64,000 nt of DNA from Pyrrhoderma lamaoense (lineage: Eukaryota > Basidiomycota > Agaricomycetes > Hymenochaetales > Hymenochaetaceae): assembly GCA_002794735.1 (NCBI GenBank), contig NBAZ01000007.1, forward strand, positions 744,001 through 808,000. Direction: 5' to 3'. The notes under the pieces were generated by a model. The model was given only the letters and a program-made list of their open reading frames with translations, was not told where the DNA came from and made no database searches. Below, in pieces: positions 40,621-54,097 of this stretch. Made by a program: the position numbers and the translations under genes. Positions within the stretch are counted from its first letter, which is position 1, and the number at the start of each line of letters is the position of its first letter.

Positions 40621-43600
40621 TATGTTGCTAGAAAATGGAACGAAAATTGTGAAAAAAAATTAAGTATTAGGATGGATTGAGAGATACACGAGTTTTTTCT
40701 TTCTTTTGAAAAAAAAATCGATGTAAAGTGGAAAAAGGACGGGTACGACTATAAGAGCTGGACTACAAAGTAAAAAAACGACGATGTCGTCGCAATAAAT
40801 CCGATTTTATGTAGATGTGCCCCGGGCAAAAAGTATAGTAATTGTCAGAACGTAGAGGTATTAGAAGGTCGACGTAGAGGAACAAGTACAAGAGACAAGC
40901 TGGACACGCTCTTCGTCGTCAACTTTCTTTTCCTTTTTCCGTCATCCCCATCCGATGCACACAAACACACAGAAACAACTGGTGGCGCGGCCCATTTTTT
41001 TCCTTGTATTGTATATAATTACATCTAATTATCATTATTAAGATACTAATTTCCATGCTTTCTCTCTATATTCCAGGGTCTTTTTCACCATTTAAAACAT
41101 GCAACGTTTTGCACTAGAAAATCTTGCGTAAAAAGAACACGGCTCTGTCTCGGGGTGTGCTGGCACGATTATACCACGCTCTTCCTCGCACATCAACTTA
41201 GATGATACACTTCTTGATGGGGCCATCAAATAGGCGTAACGCTTTATGACTCTTTTTGATTTTCTCTCAAGCATACACACATCTTACGAGTGACTTATAT
41301 GCATCTTTTCGTTGTGTTTCATGTCTGATGCTAGATCTCACATCATCCTAAGAGGGTTACCGAAGGCATGTGATATCACAGTCACCAACCGGACCATAAC
41401 CTACTTAGAGTAGTGCAAGGCGTTGAGGATATGATTGCTTAGGCTCTTTCTACGTTGATAATCGTGTTGAACACAGTGTTCATACCATTCACAAGTTAGG
41501 CGTGTTGACGGCTGTGTTCCATCATGGCTATGGACAGACAGATCTTTGCATCATGCTCAGCCACCGGATTCAGTTGATCTCAAGTGCAGAAATATTGGAA
41601 TGTGATAGCAACTCACTGGATAGCTTAGAGCAGACTCAACAGATTGTCATGGCTAACCGATTACTACAGGCATTCTTTAGTTTTACCGATTCGGCTGCTT
41701 GATAACATTTTAACCTTATATACCATGGGGGATGTAAGCACAGGTTGTTTGTTCTGTTAACGTTAGATACCGATCAAAACAAGCAAACATTATATCGCAG
41801 TAAGGTGCAATTGGAATTTTATCTTGGACGGGTTCACCATTTTTTCCACCTTGATCAGCCACAGAACGTTCGTTCATTTGGCTATCTCTCACTGAGCTAT
41901 ACTCTTACGATTACTTACTTGGCATAAATGCTATTTCCCTTGTTTTTTTAGACAGATATATCCCATAATCACAAATCAACTTTTGAATATATGACTATAA
42001 AACTTTTACCTATCACTTACAAAATCCAATCGGAATTATTATCTTCATTTGTTGATCCTTATGGCTTCGACGCAAAGGCCAAGACTGACGGCATTCTGTT
42101 CCTCTTCTTAAGTGGGGTCAAAGGAACACCAGACCTTGATTCTTATAGCTTTGGATATAGAACCTCTAACCAAGTTATCTTACTTTTACAACCTCGGCTA
42201 GTTGTTTTTGATAATATGTATGTGGTTCACTGATGTGAGTATCTTCAGATCAATGCAGTCTTCATCAGTTCATTTCGTTTGCCTCTAAGTTGAGGACATT
42301 TACGAACGGATTTGGAACTTCAGGTAGACATCAATATATATTTACTGTTTCCCCGTTGTTTCGTCGGCCGGTGTAACCTCGCTGCTTCCTTGCCTATCTC
42401 CTTCTTACGTGGTAGCAACTTATAATTCTGAAGAATTCTATGATGAATATCCTTTTCATGTGTCGTGGGGTCACTGGATGCTGGTTCGACTACTACGACT
42501 AGTCCCAGATTCTCAAAGATTGTGTCTAATAATACTTTCATCGTTTCTGGGTGTGTATATGTTATCGTGTCAGTGTTGATAAGACATATTCTCAGAGGCA
42601 TCGCTAGGGGAGTTCTGAGCTTAGGGACTGTCGTCTAGTTGTTAAATGACGAACATGCAGCCGGGTCTAGACAGTACCGGCATGATACCTTCAAGTTTCA
42701 GGCCCTTAGTATCACATTTGCTGACGATTAAAAAGGAGATATAATTATATCAATAAGAACTAGATCTTGACTTAAAAAATCAGATTTGGAACCAACTTAA
42801 AGGTGAAAGACTTGACATTTCCTACTTGATACACACTTACTACGTTTCGAACCAGTTTGACTACTACCTTCCTTCCAAACGGGAATGAGTCCCTAAATTG
42901 TACTCGCTAAAACTCAAAGCCTGTTACTCTTTCTGCTGAGCGTTGTATACTTTCGTTGGCATTCCACTAAAATTCATATTTTCTGGATGTCTTATCCGCT
43001 AGCATAGGGTTACTTGTATCTACACTAACGGCGCAATAAGCGGCTGTTATCGTAGGCAGAGTCTCATAAAGCCACAATCAACATAAGCATATTAATTGGA
43101 TGTCGATCGTGTTTTGAGAAGTACTAACAGCCAATAGTTCTGTTAGGACTTGAAACCTTTCCGACTCCTTTAAGAACCTGATTAGACAGATTGACGAGGG
43201 TCTTACTACTAAGTTACTATTCGCTTTCTAATCGCTTTCTATTCTCCACTTCTCCACTTCTCCCCGAACCCTAGAGTCCTCGCTAATTGGAATACATGTT
43301 ATCTTTCACTATGGGGATATGCTCTTCCCCTTCTATCGATACTCACTACTACTTGGTACACCAACCAGACTCAAGGAAGCTCATCTTCCCAATAAACCAT
43401 TTAACTTCCTTTCTCTGAAGATTAATTAGTAGACTTCTTAGTATACCTCGTTTCCTGTATAAACGTGTTTATCATGCTTAAACAAAAAAACTTAAAGGAA
43501 GTTCCCGTACTAGTCAGCTAACCAAAACATCACAGTTCTTCTTCCTTTCTCCCTTCCTCCTTCTCTTCTCATTTCCTCTCTTCTCTTCTAAAACTCATCC

Positions 43601-44317
43601 ACACTCATGGATAACAGCACATAATCCATCCACTCAAGAACACCCCAACCTCATAAATATATTTCCTTTCTCTTTCCCTTCACTCCCGATCATGTTTTAC
43701 TCAATCTTAGCCACATAAATGAATTCTCTACTCCTTCTTATTCCCAAGATGTACTACTATATGATTGGTAACCCCCCCCCCTTTTTTTTTTCTTTACATA
43801 TAATACGTAACTTGGGGGTAAATTTCAAGAACCAAGGAAGAACATTTTTTTCGCGCGCTACGCCGAATTCAAATATACTTATGAGTTCCTTTAACACCCG
43901 TAGTTGGAGTATAAACCTGACGCTCTTACCTTTATAGAAATGAATTTTTATACTCTCGGGCCGTAGAGGACGCTTAAGTACTTTTAATAAAGGAGTCAAC
44001 GTAAATCTAGATGCACAGCTTTACTGGTAATCACCATGATAACAGAAAACCTTACCGTAAACTTTCTCTTTTCTCTTTCCCGATTTCAACCCCGCTCCCG
44101 TGGTATAATTGTATATCCAACCTTATATACATTCTGGAGATACAATCTAACAATATATAAGTTATATATGCCCATCAGTATTAGATGTATATGAAACAAA
44201 ATCTATCAGAAATAATATAGCTCACACACAAAAAATCTTAAAGCAAATTCGTTTGTTGACCTTCTAATTGATATCCCAGAGGATTCATCAATGAGGAGAG
44301 AGAAAGAGAGTTTTCGT
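40621..44317. other. 3.7 kb gene-free stretch
   Basis: The first 400 bases are the probable PUF promoter. The rest carries only short frames without codon-bias or splice support, for example 42320-42601 on the - strand. An unusual C10-T10 homopolymer junction lies at about 43772-43791. No repeat structure was recognised. Confidence 0.45.
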
Positions 44318-45987
44318 TTACTTCTCTGTAGGCCAACCTGCATCGTCCACAGACGGCCAAGCACCATCATCCGTGGTTACCGCGATACCAGTCTCGGCTT
44401 CCGTCGGCCATCCACCATCATTAGTACTTTCGGTTGGCCATCCACTCTCTGCAGTATTATTCGATGTCGCTTCTGTTGGCCAGCCTCCGTCCTTGTTACT
44501 ATTCGTGTCTGTCTCCGTAGGCCAAGCATCTCCATTGCCAGTATTCCATCCGCTATCAGAACCAGATGTTTGAGTGGCACCCCATCCTCCATCACGATTT
44601 CCTCCTCTACCACGACCTCGCCCTTCTCCTCTCCCCCTGCCTCTACCTTCTCCCCTACCCCCTCTTCCTCTGAATTCACTTCCCCTGCCTCCTCTGGACT
44701 CACCCCCTCTGCCTCCTCTAAATTCACCTCCTCTACCCCTCTATACTCTCCTCTTCCACCTCTGCCCCTATTTTCACCCCGACCACGACCACGTCCTCTC
44801 CCCGGCTTCGTTCCGAACCTGCATCCGAGCCTTTCTGAGTATCATCCCTAGCCCAGATTGAATCATTCAAACCCTTTTCCCCATTTTTGGCAGTGTCCTC
44901 CTGAGGCAATGAGCTCTCGGCCGGCTCTGTAGGCCATCCAGAAGAATCAGTTGCTGTTTCAGTGGGCCATCCTGAAGAGCTGGTTTGTTCTGTAGGCCAC
45001 CCCGAAGAATCAGTTTGTTCTGTCGGCCATCCCGAAGTATCAGTCTGCTCCGTCGGCCACCCCGATGTGTCATTCTGTTCCTTTGGCCACTCAGAGGTAT
45101 TCTCCGATTCCGTAGGCCATCCTGACGAATTAGCAGCTGTCTCCGTTGGCCAAGACGACGAAGAATTGTGTTCATTCGAAGGCTCTATGGGCCACCCAGA
45201 TCCATTAGATGCTTCTGTGTTATCTTCTTGACCCCAGCCCCCACTTTCAGCCGGCTGCTGCTCGTTCTTCACACCTTTCTTCTGACTATCCCATTCACGT
45301 ACTCCAGAGTTTGCCATCTTTCGACGCGCATTCGCCTCGCGCCTTTCATTGTAAACAGCTTGGTTTTTACGAGAAGCTGCTTCCCTTGCTCTTTGAGCTG
45401 CAGTGGCCTCTTTGAAAGCTTGTTCATCTGCTTCAACCGCCTATATACGCATAGTAACAGTAATCCGATCTCGTGTTAGCTAAGATGCATTACGAAAAAA
45501 AGAGATCGCACTTAGAGCACTCACTGCACGGCGTTCTTTTATCTTCTCATTCTTAAGACGTATCTGTTCCATACGCGCTTCAAGCTCTTCAGTAGAGAGC
45601 TTTTCCTATATGTTTTTAAGAGGATAAAAAAAGAGAGAAAAAAAACACGGATAGCATAGAGATACGTAAAAAGTCAGCCTGTAGCCCACCACTTTGCGGA
45701 TATCAACCATACAAAAATATTATACGTACCCTCTCAGCTCCTCCAGTTCTAAACCGATTGGGATTTATGTACGGTTGCTTCCTGGGCTTTTCTTCAGAGT
45801 CCTTGGGACTTTTCTCTACCTTTGATCGTTCCGATTTTGAATCGGTGCTTTGACTGTCCTTGGAGGAATCTGGCGCGTGTACTGACTCCCATACGCCTCC
45901 TTCCTGTCGAGTCTCATGAGCAACTTCCGGGGTATCAGAGGATGGCCAAGAGTCAGTTGGCCATCCTTCTTCTGCTGGGGAAGTCAT
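44318..45987 (-). CDS. GW-repeat and RGG-box protein (candidate Argonaute-hook)
   Basis: Three exons: 45987-45730, 45605-45525, 45440-44318, about 487 residues after two one-base corrections. The order is: a GWPTDSW start; a conserved-looking helix (RFRTGGAEREKLSTEELEAR, then MEQIRLKNEKIKERRA) and charged coiled coil; nine or so GW motifs in a 10-residue repeat (TSGWPTEQTD type); an RGG box (GRGRGRGRGENRGRG, FRGGRGGESRGGRG); then six more GW motifs ending GWPTEK. Frame losses at CC 44818-44819 and CCCC 44736-44739 flank the start of the RGG box. Adding one base at each restores RGG and then GW repeats to a TAA. The helix plus RGG suggests an RNA-associated protein. Spaced GW motifs are the signature of Argonaute hooks. 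I do not recognise a named family. Confidence 0.75.
44932..45200 (-). repeat. 30-nt tandem repeat coding SGWPTEQTD units
   Basis: In-frame repeats of 30 nt, with some of 27-36 nt, each contain ggccatcc or ggccaccc on the + strand. They encode about ten-residue units with the core Ser-Gly-Trp-Pro-Thr-Glu. The four central units are the most alike, implying fairly recent slippage or unequal exchange. Confidence 0.8.
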
Positions 45988-48900
45988 GGACACTAGTTGG
46001 TAAGTGGGCAACAAACACGGCGTGACTATGGATATGCGTCTATATATTACATGTAATACAAGGTTGCCGATCCCTGATACTTCGGAATTTAAATTTGCGA
46101 CTCCGCAAATCAGACTATCAAAAAGGATGTTTAATTCAGATCCATGAGGTGGGCAAAGGAACGAAGATCATTATCACCAATGCCTGTTTTAGCTCTAAGT
46201 TAGTAAGTACTTGCTTTGGACTATGACAGTTAGAGGGTCTAGTTCTACCTCGACTTTTGAACTCAACTTTTGCAACCTCAACACAGTAACTTCTATTTAC
46301 TTCAAGATCTCCAAAACGCAACGATACTATTTATATCACGTCGCATTTTTCTTGGGAATGTAAAAGGTTTAGATATAAAAGCATCAGTATTTGTGAATGT
46401 CAGGGCCTATGATACGCTAGTACATATGCGGTATTGAATACTCTTATGAATACTCTTACAAGGAAGTTGATCATCAGAAAGAGCGTTGATATAAGCTGTA
46501 TATAGGAAAGAGTTAGTTGAAGAGTTTTGTAGTTGGATATTGTTTCTTTAACATAGAAACTGAGCGATGACAATGAGATGAACTAACTTTTTGTTCGCGG
46601 GTACAAACAAAGCCAGTACAGATTTGTATTAGTATAACGTTGAATGTTAGAAAATCCGGTGTACAGGCTAAGCCGAATTCTCGTTACGAAGTATGCGTCA
46701 GTCTTCACATTACCTAGTATCGCAAATCTTCAGAATTTACACACTAGGAGGATATAAATTGATGTGCCATAATCAGATTTTAGAGGCCGTAAACCTAGCC
46801 TTTCGAGACAACGTCAGAACAGCTTATGAACCCGAGGTGATTTGGTACTCACTATCCGGATAAAAAAGACGACTACATCTACGAAGACACTTTATGAGTC
46901 AGTGTGGCTTTGCACCAACTACTGTATTGATAGTAATATAAATTCATTCGCCCAGAGTATTGAAGGGCTTAGTATAGTTTACGATAAGATCAAAGTTCGG
47001 TTAAAAAGCCGTGTTTTATCTTCTGCCTTAATTTTAGATCTAGTGTTTTAATCTAGATAACTCGTATGATTGATATAACACTAAGTATAAAAGAACATGA
47101 CACATTCGGTAACATCTTTACATAACCCACGCAATTCGCTTTTACTCAGGCTATAAATGGGCTACTCCGACAAAGTTACCCAAGACACACATGAACTTTA
47201 TTAGTGTCATAATCATATTCAATAAAGCTTCTGAAATCCAGTAAGAAAAAAGAGGGGGAGTGTCAACTCAGTTGAGGGTTCCCCTCCCTGCTTATACCCC
47301 CTTATCCTAGCGAGCATTCGGGTGCAATTCAAAACGAAGGTAAATACAATTTTTTTGTAAATTTTTGTATTGCACGATGCCGCTATTCTCACATGCAACT
47401 CACATGAAATGTCTCATCTTATGTATTGTTAATCGTGTATCTTGTTTATAAGTCACACAAAAAATTACTCATGGGATATATATTATATTGCTCTATGTTA
47501 TTAATCGGCCGCGGGCCAAATGGATCAATAGAGTGTGGGATCAAACCTCCTTCCTCTTGTCTTGTAATGTGGCTCGCTTCCTCGCCGGCGGGAAACCTAA
47601 CCAGGAATTACATACAAGCAAGTTGTGTCAATTGTTTTGTGTTTATCCACGTATTATCACTCTCAACAGCAACATCAAAACGACGATTGCATCGCCCCTC
47701 CACAGTTCGCATGGTAACTGACATATCGAATCGAAAACCTAGAAACTAGGTTCCGACACGACAGATAATAAAAACATACATAACTTCTCTTACGAGAACG
47801 GACGCGGATAAGAACAGAAAATAAAATAACTAGACAAACACAAAACCTTAAATTTTCATATTTTTGTCCGTCCGAATGGTAACATTACATTTTATTTTTC
47901 AGGAGCTCAGCAACAACGTTGTCATGTGCATAGCAAGCACCCATCGCGCGGGATAAACAGGTAGTGGGGTATTCATATTATTACTTAGTGAAACATTATG
48001 AGAAGTGGAGGAGAAAAAGAGAAAGAGAACATTGATGTAATGTTGATGAATTACTCGTTATTGTCCGTGGATGTGGGATGCAGGGAAGAAACAGAAGAAA
48101 GGGGAAGGTGAGAATGCAAATGCCGGTTTGACTAAGTATTACAGAAACATCCTTTTTTCGTGTATGCGTGAACAAAGAAAAAAAAAGAGAATTGAGGTAT
48201 ATCAGAAGGAGTATCGAAAATCCGTACAGAGAAAGAATATGAAACAGAGAAACACATCCTGCTTTGATGACCTTGTAACAGAGTACGAAGTTAAACCACG
48301 AAGCTTATGAATATGTAATAAGGATTAGGAGCAAAAGGGGACATGTTTTTTATAGGCAATACCTGGAAAACATATTCGGCAGAAAGCGCCACTGGTAAAA
48401 CGATTTATGCATAAGCATATGGTAGAACATTTCGTAAAGTCTTGGAAGAGAAATACGTATATGAATTTGAAAATAAAAGAGTCAATATAACAATTAATTT
48501 TCTTTTTCCGTGAATCATATATCATGTTCTTCTAGAACGGACGTAAATCCTGATTCCACTTTTCCATGTTGTTTAGTTTCCATCGATGGGAACATCGTGC
48601 GTTGAATTGTAAACTACACACGTAGGGTTGATGGTTGCCGCGAATGTTACTGACGAAACAAGTCGGGCCATAAAAGGCAATCGGTATCTTGACCGATTCA
48701 TCCCCTTTTTCCCATCTACAGAACCCTTTACTCGACTAACCCCATTTCACATAAACCCATGAATTTACTGAGAAAAACCCATAGCTAGGACGCGAAGGGA
48801 AGTTCTAAGATAGATTCGGGTCTCAAGAACGTTGATTCGTCACCGTTGCCTCGACCGAATATATGGCGAACATCGCTCCAAGGTATCTGTGGAACGAGTG

Positions 48901-49240
48901 CTGCCAATTGGAAAGCTGAAAAACCATGACCCGTTCATTCTATTTCCCATCGCACTCGGGTCCGGGACACAGTAGGTGCATGAGCGACGAAAATTTCTCG
49001 TATGCAGGAGAGATCATCAATGGAAGTTGCCTAGCAGGTTCAATGCACCTTAAGGAGAAGGGAAAAGTACAACAAAAACAAAAAAGACCTGAGAAAAGGG
49101 CAGACGAGAAATCTGCTGAGCACTAACTCATAGGCACCATTACGATTTAAGCAATTGCCCCTCGAGCGTGGTAGTCCGTGTGCAAGAATGAGTATGAGAG
49201 GGTCATTAGAACTGTTGAAAGACTAGTATAGCGAAACGCG
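45988..49240. other. 3.25 kb gene-free stretch
   Basis: AT-rich sequence between two - strand genes. It holds the probable promoter of the GW-repeat gene on the left and the arrestin gene's 3' flank on the right. Short frames (for example 46842-47051, 48071-48310 and 48926-49126) lack supporting features. No RNA gene was recognised. Confidence 0.45.
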
Positions 49241-51476
49241 TCAGGTTGACAGTGTAGCTGCAGTCTTCGGTCTTGCTGAGCGGGGCCGAAACCGCTTAAG
49301 ATTGAAGCCTAGCATATTTACACTCACACGATGGGAGGTCCGTTCGATACGCTTCAGTTCTTCTTCCCACGCTTGTACTGTTCTCGGATCGCTGGGGCTT
49401 GTAGCACCACCAGCTGCTTCGCAAGAACCTCGGCGCACATGCACATTCGGGTACGGGTATGCCGAAGCTGACGAATGCGTATGAGACGAATGGGGAGATG
49501 AAGTTCCAGAGCCGAACCCAAGGCTAGACTCTTTGGTATTTATTGGTGTTGTAGATAGTGTAGTCTCTGGACGACGTGCACTTGAAGCGGTTGTTTTCTT
49601 TATAGAAAATCGACCCGGATTTTCGTCTTCTATCTCGCAATGATGGGCATGATGCCGATGATGCGAACGGGTATCCCGCAAACCAGCCGACGTGTGGGGA
49701 CGTCGTAAAGCATGAGACGAATTGCTCGAAGATGAAGAAGCAGAAGTTCGGGAAGTCTTGAATGTACCCAAACTGTCTCTGGGTATTGCAGTTTGTGGGA
49801 CAGGAGGGATAGGACTTGGTGAGGGAAGCTGATTCTCAGGACTTTCTGAAAGCGGAGAGCGAGGAGGTTTGCTCCGACGAGGGGACTTTGACTTTGACTT
49901 TGAACGGGCATTTGCGTCATTGTATTTAGCAATAGCCAACTTTCTTTCGGACTCATTTGTCGAGATGAGAAGCAATTCACGCTCTTCCAGCTCGATGGTT
50001 TCCGTTCCCGAAATTGGTGATGATACGATGATCTGATGAATCAAGAGAGAATCAAAAAAAGAAGTCAGTATCTTAGATTAAACTAGTTGTCATCAGTCCG
50101 GTAAGATCGTAATACACTACCTTGACGTGTATGAAAAAGCGGACGTTGATCATCGACGTCTGCATTGTCTCACCCATAGCCCAATGACTGTTGGACTTAT
50201 TCGCTGGCCACTGCAGTGTGAGTGACTTTGTGTAAGTTCCAGTTGCATCCCTTACGAAAGGCCCAGAGTTGTCAACGTGAGCTACCGTTAGTGATATTGT
50301 CTTTGCAGGCAGATCTGCCACAGCTGGAGTAAGTAACGGTCGTTGTTCTACTGCCGATGCCAATGAATTGGCGGTATAGACGCTATTCAGTGACAGCACA
50401 GATGTATCTGGCATTTGATTTACTTTAAATAACTGAACGGGGTTGGATGGGAGTTCACTAATCTGAGAGTTGTGGGCTCGATTTCGATCGTGGTTTGAGT
50501 TGCGACTTGTGGACCCCGAATTATCTTCAGTCTCACTTGATGGATGGAGAGGACTTGGACTAGCTGAATTAGTTGAAGTATATCTTTCTCGAGCAGTATG
50601 AGCAGCTTCGTTTAATTCAATACGGCGCTCGACAACGAGGGATGTACTGCGAATAATGACAGAGGGATCAAGAGGACGAAGAACAAGGTGGACGGTTACG
50701 ATGTCAAGAGGCCCAACGGGGGTGAAAGGATGAGTAAGTTGGTATTGTATGATCGGCGCACGAGGTTTTTTGGTAACAAGAAAAGCAGAAGAAGAATGAG
50801 GGTGTAAGGTGCGTCGCTGTACGCTAGAACCATAGCGTCTAAGAGGTATTTCATAAGACTTGACCTTTCGGGAACCAACTCCAAAAATTGGCGTGTGGTT
50901 GATGACTGAGTACACGTACAAACATATTAGTGCTCTCTATAGCCAGAAATTATTGCAATGAATAAACAATATACCTGCGTCGATGCGCCAGTAGATACGA
51001 TAATCCTGAAAATTAGTATGACTATAGCCTGGACTGTCAGCCGGGATAGTGATTTTGAAAGGGAGCTCTTCATCTCCAAGCTCTCCCCAGTCGACACCTT
51101 GAGGTTTTGACCAGAGTATTTGATTGTATTCTACAAGGGTATTTGAATGCACAACACCAACACGGCCCATCCTAGATTCAACACATTTTACAGAAACTAT
51201 TATATTGTTGGCGAGCAAAGGCTTCCTATCCTCCTCAAGTGTGGTACGGATGACTGTGGACACACAGACAAAAGTGAGTCGTCAATGACAAAATATATGA
51301 TCAGCGCGCCGCGTAGAAGAGACGATCATAGAATAAGTAATGAACGGTTTAGAGAGATTGAGAGTGGGCGACGAACCTCCTTCAACTTTGACTGGTGTAA
51401 GACCGAGATAACCAGAATGTGGAAAAGCACGAGTGTTGGAGTTACCTCGATAGGAGAGCACGGATAACTTGACCAT
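49241..51476 (-). CDS. arrestin-domain protein
   Basis: Four exons: 51476-51377, 51253-50975, 50905-50121, 50032-49241, giving 651 residues with phases closing. Residues about 1-130 resemble an arrestin N lobe: MVKLSVLSYRGNSNTRAFPH, LLANNIIVSVKCVESRMGRV, ELPFKITIPADSPGYSHTNF, QDYRIYWRIDAVINH. A second lobe covers about 165-400 (FTPVGPLDIVTVHLVLRPLD, then MINVRFFIHVKIIVSSPISG). A Ser-rich linker interrupts it and the tail of 230 residues is disordered and basic. Fungal alpha-arrestins adapt ubiquitin ligases to membrane transporters. No PPxY motif was seen, so partner recruitment may differ. The gene is divergent from the SLC35F6-like gene with 409 bp between start codons. Confidence 0.75.
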
Positions 51477-51885
51477 GCTCTAGGAGTAGTTGTGGATACT
51501 GTGGGTAGAGTACAGCACACAGTAAAATAGGGAGAAATAACAACGGACGAGGGCCAAGAGCGATGGTGCGGACAACGAGGAGGATAGGTTGTTCGGGAGG
51601 GGGGAGGAGGGAGAGAGGGCGAGAAGAGGTGAGCGGGAGGAGTTATAAGATATTTAGTCGGTTGACTGCTAGTACTAGTGCATGTGCATATATTAATAAA
51701 TGCAACAATTCAAATTAGGAAACTATCACTTTGGGTCTAGCGCTTCGGTTCGGCTACCCGTCCTTTTGTCCATATATGGCCATCTCTCTTCCCGCCGGCT
51801 CTCTCCCTTATGCGGGCCACGTCCGTGACACAACGCACTAGTCTGCTACTAGTCTGTTCCCTTCCTGCGCTCACCATCGTCGACG
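51477..51885. promoter_or_regulatory. divergent arrestin/SLC35F6-like promoter region
   Basis: This 409 bp lies between two divergent start codons. A purine-rich block at about 51590-51650 reads as a pyrimidine-rich leader on the arrestin strand. No TATA box or named operator was recognised. Confidence 0.45.
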
Positions 51886-54097
51886 ATGGCGACCAGTAAA
51901 CTCTATGTCCCCGTCCTCATCGCTGGGATGATCATCACCGTATGTCTTCTTTCGTCTTTCCTTATCCATTTCCTTTTGCCCATTCTTTCATAATTCATTC
52001 ATTCATTCTGTCCTTCAAATATGTAATTGAAATGTGCGATGTACCTAGGGCTCTAGCAACTCGCTCTGGAGCAAATGGCAAGACATGCAGTGCGTAGAAA
52101 ACTGTGACGACCCTAACCCGAAACACCATGTTTTGTACGAGCAACCTGTCTGGCAAACGTTGCAAATGTTCCGTGCGTCATATCTCAACTTTCTTTCTTT
52201 ACTTCCGTTCCCTAACTAGACTACTTTCCTCCGTTCTAGTCGGCGAAATGCTTTGTTAGTCTCCTTTATCCCTACTACGTGTATCGCATACGTGCTTCTC
52301 TTCTTAACCTTTTCGTCTGCTTTAGGCTTCCTTCCTGTTCTATATTCTCTCCTCCGGATCCGATTCCAGCCTGCCCTCCAGCTACCACCTGATGAGAACG
52401 ACGATCCTCAGAACGAGAATGATTCCAGTTCTGCTCCCGTTATCAAATCCCAGCCTCTGCACGGTTACAAGCTTCTTTTATTGTGGCTTCCGGCTGCATG
52501 CGACCTAACCGGCACAACGGTCCGCGGCTTTCCATCTTCTTTCTTGTGGGCGGAATTCACTCACTCCCATTTTCATAACAGCTCATGAATGTCGGCCTTC
52601 TCTATACGCCCGTTTCAATATATCAGATGACGCGCGGCGCTCTTGTCCTTTTCGTGGGAATACTCAGCGTACTCTTCCTCCATCGCCGGCTTTGGTTTTA
52701 TCAGTACGTTTTACCTTTCTTAGTAACTTCTTTATATGTGGCCTCATGTAATCTATTTTACCAGATGGCTATCCCTTGTAACAGTGATGTTAGGTCAGTA
52801 TCGTTTAGGCCTTTGATCGCCTAAATCACCTGCTTCGAAGAACACACTTCATCTTTTCGAGAAGTGATGTAATTGAAACGCTTTTTCCGTGTCCGATTCT
52901 TCTTTCAATTATAACCGTTACTTATGGTCTTCGTTTAGGTGTTTCTATGGTTGGACTCAGTGGGTCCATGATCAAAGATACAGTTAAAGAGACCGCAAAC
53001 CAGCTTCTATATTCACTTACCCAATCTCATACTTTGGGTCCGCGGTCTGCAGATCTTCTTAGCCCGGAGTCAAATGAACAGCCGGAGGCAACAAAAGTCC
53101 TCGTGGGCGTCTTTTTCATCTTGTTTGCTCAGATTTTGTTAGTATCCTCAGAAGCTAAAGCTTCTTCCAGATCAGTTTATCATGACTATCGTTATGTATT
53201 CGTTTTATCTTTTTTTAACTATCAATAAGTGAATCCAATCGGCACTAACTGTCAACCTTTTTTGCCTTGATTTAGCACGGCGGTCCAGTTTGTGGTCGAA
53301 GAAAAGATCATGAGTCGTTATTCCGTGGCTCCGTTAGTCATGGTTGGATTTGAAGGTCTTTTCGGAGCACTTACGATCTTGATTTTCATGCCTGTGCTAG
53401 CGCAGTATGCCGATAAATCAATGTTCTTTGACCTTCCGCGTGGGTGGCATCAGATGATGGATAACCCTGCGGTACTCTGGTCCGGTGTAGTCATTGCGTT
53501 CTCGATATCACTTTTCAATTTCTTTGGTTTAAGCGTGACAAGGCATGTATCCGCAACAGCTCGGAGTCTGACCGATACTTGCCGTACGCTCAGTATCTGG
53601 TTGTTTCACTTGGTCTTGGGTGGGAACGTCTTTTATGGCCGATTTCACTCCTCCAGATCCTTGGATTCTCTTTACTCGTGTACGTATAAATACGTTCTGC
53701 ATTTCTAGCAATAACCATTTTTGAGATTCTGACGTTGTTTGACATTGATCGTCGCCACTATCTATGCACTATTTTTACTGTTTCAAGTTATGGGACTGTG
53801 AGTTTTTTTTTTACCATTATCTTACTACGAAGCCAAAAAGAGGAGAAGATAGACGGTCTAATTTTATCTTCGGTAGTTCCTTTTTAACAGTCTCGTGAAC
53901 CCCCAAAGTTTTTGCTTCCGCGTGCCAGTGGTGCAGTGACAGAAGAACGTCGGCATCTCGCAGAAGAGTCCTTGGAAGACACCGCCATCCTTCCTGCAGA
54001 TTTGGGTACAAGTGGATTTGATGTAGTCCCCCAAATCAACACGAGCACCATCAACACGCTAGAAATGATTAGGGTTTACTTTCCTTTTTTTTATTGA
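51886..54097 (+). CDS. SLC35F6-like DMT transporter
   Basis: Ten exons: 51886-51939, 52049-52172, 52240-52254, 52326-52519, 52582-52703, 52765-52793, 52939-53137, 53276-53679, 53786-53795, 53877-54097. That gives about 457 residues after two corrections. Family blocks match SLC35F6: AGMIITGSSNSLWSKWQDMQ, LWLPAACDLTGTTLMNVGLL, QMTRGALVLFVGILSVLFLH, VVEEKIMSRYSVAPLVMVGF, EGLFGALTIL, SVTRHVSATARSLTDTCRTL, LLQILGFSLLVYGTFLFNSL. About ten membrane helices are expected. The human protein lies in lysosomal and mitochondrial membranes and its substrate is uncertain. Two exons are only 15 and 10 nt. One base is missing near GG 53599-53600 (SIWLVSLGLGW) and one in the C run 53900-53904 (LVNPPKFLLPR). 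Both are homopolymer sites. Confidence 0.85.

Noticed and set aside
42320..42601. 94-codon - strand frame starting with ATG
   Set aside because: Ordinary composition, no recognisable motif, no splice partners; likely chance, though a remnant gene cannot be excluded.
43772..43791. C10-T10 homopolymer as a functional element
   Set aside because: No neighbouring motif or gene context; simple-sequence expansion is sufficient.
44291..44861. Long + strand frame over the GW/RGG gene
   Set aside because: It is the antisense shadow of the low-complexity RGG and GW repeats on the - strand.
44962..45231. + strand frame with GHPEE repeats
   Set aside because: Antisense of the 30-nt GW repeat; no start context or flanking exons.
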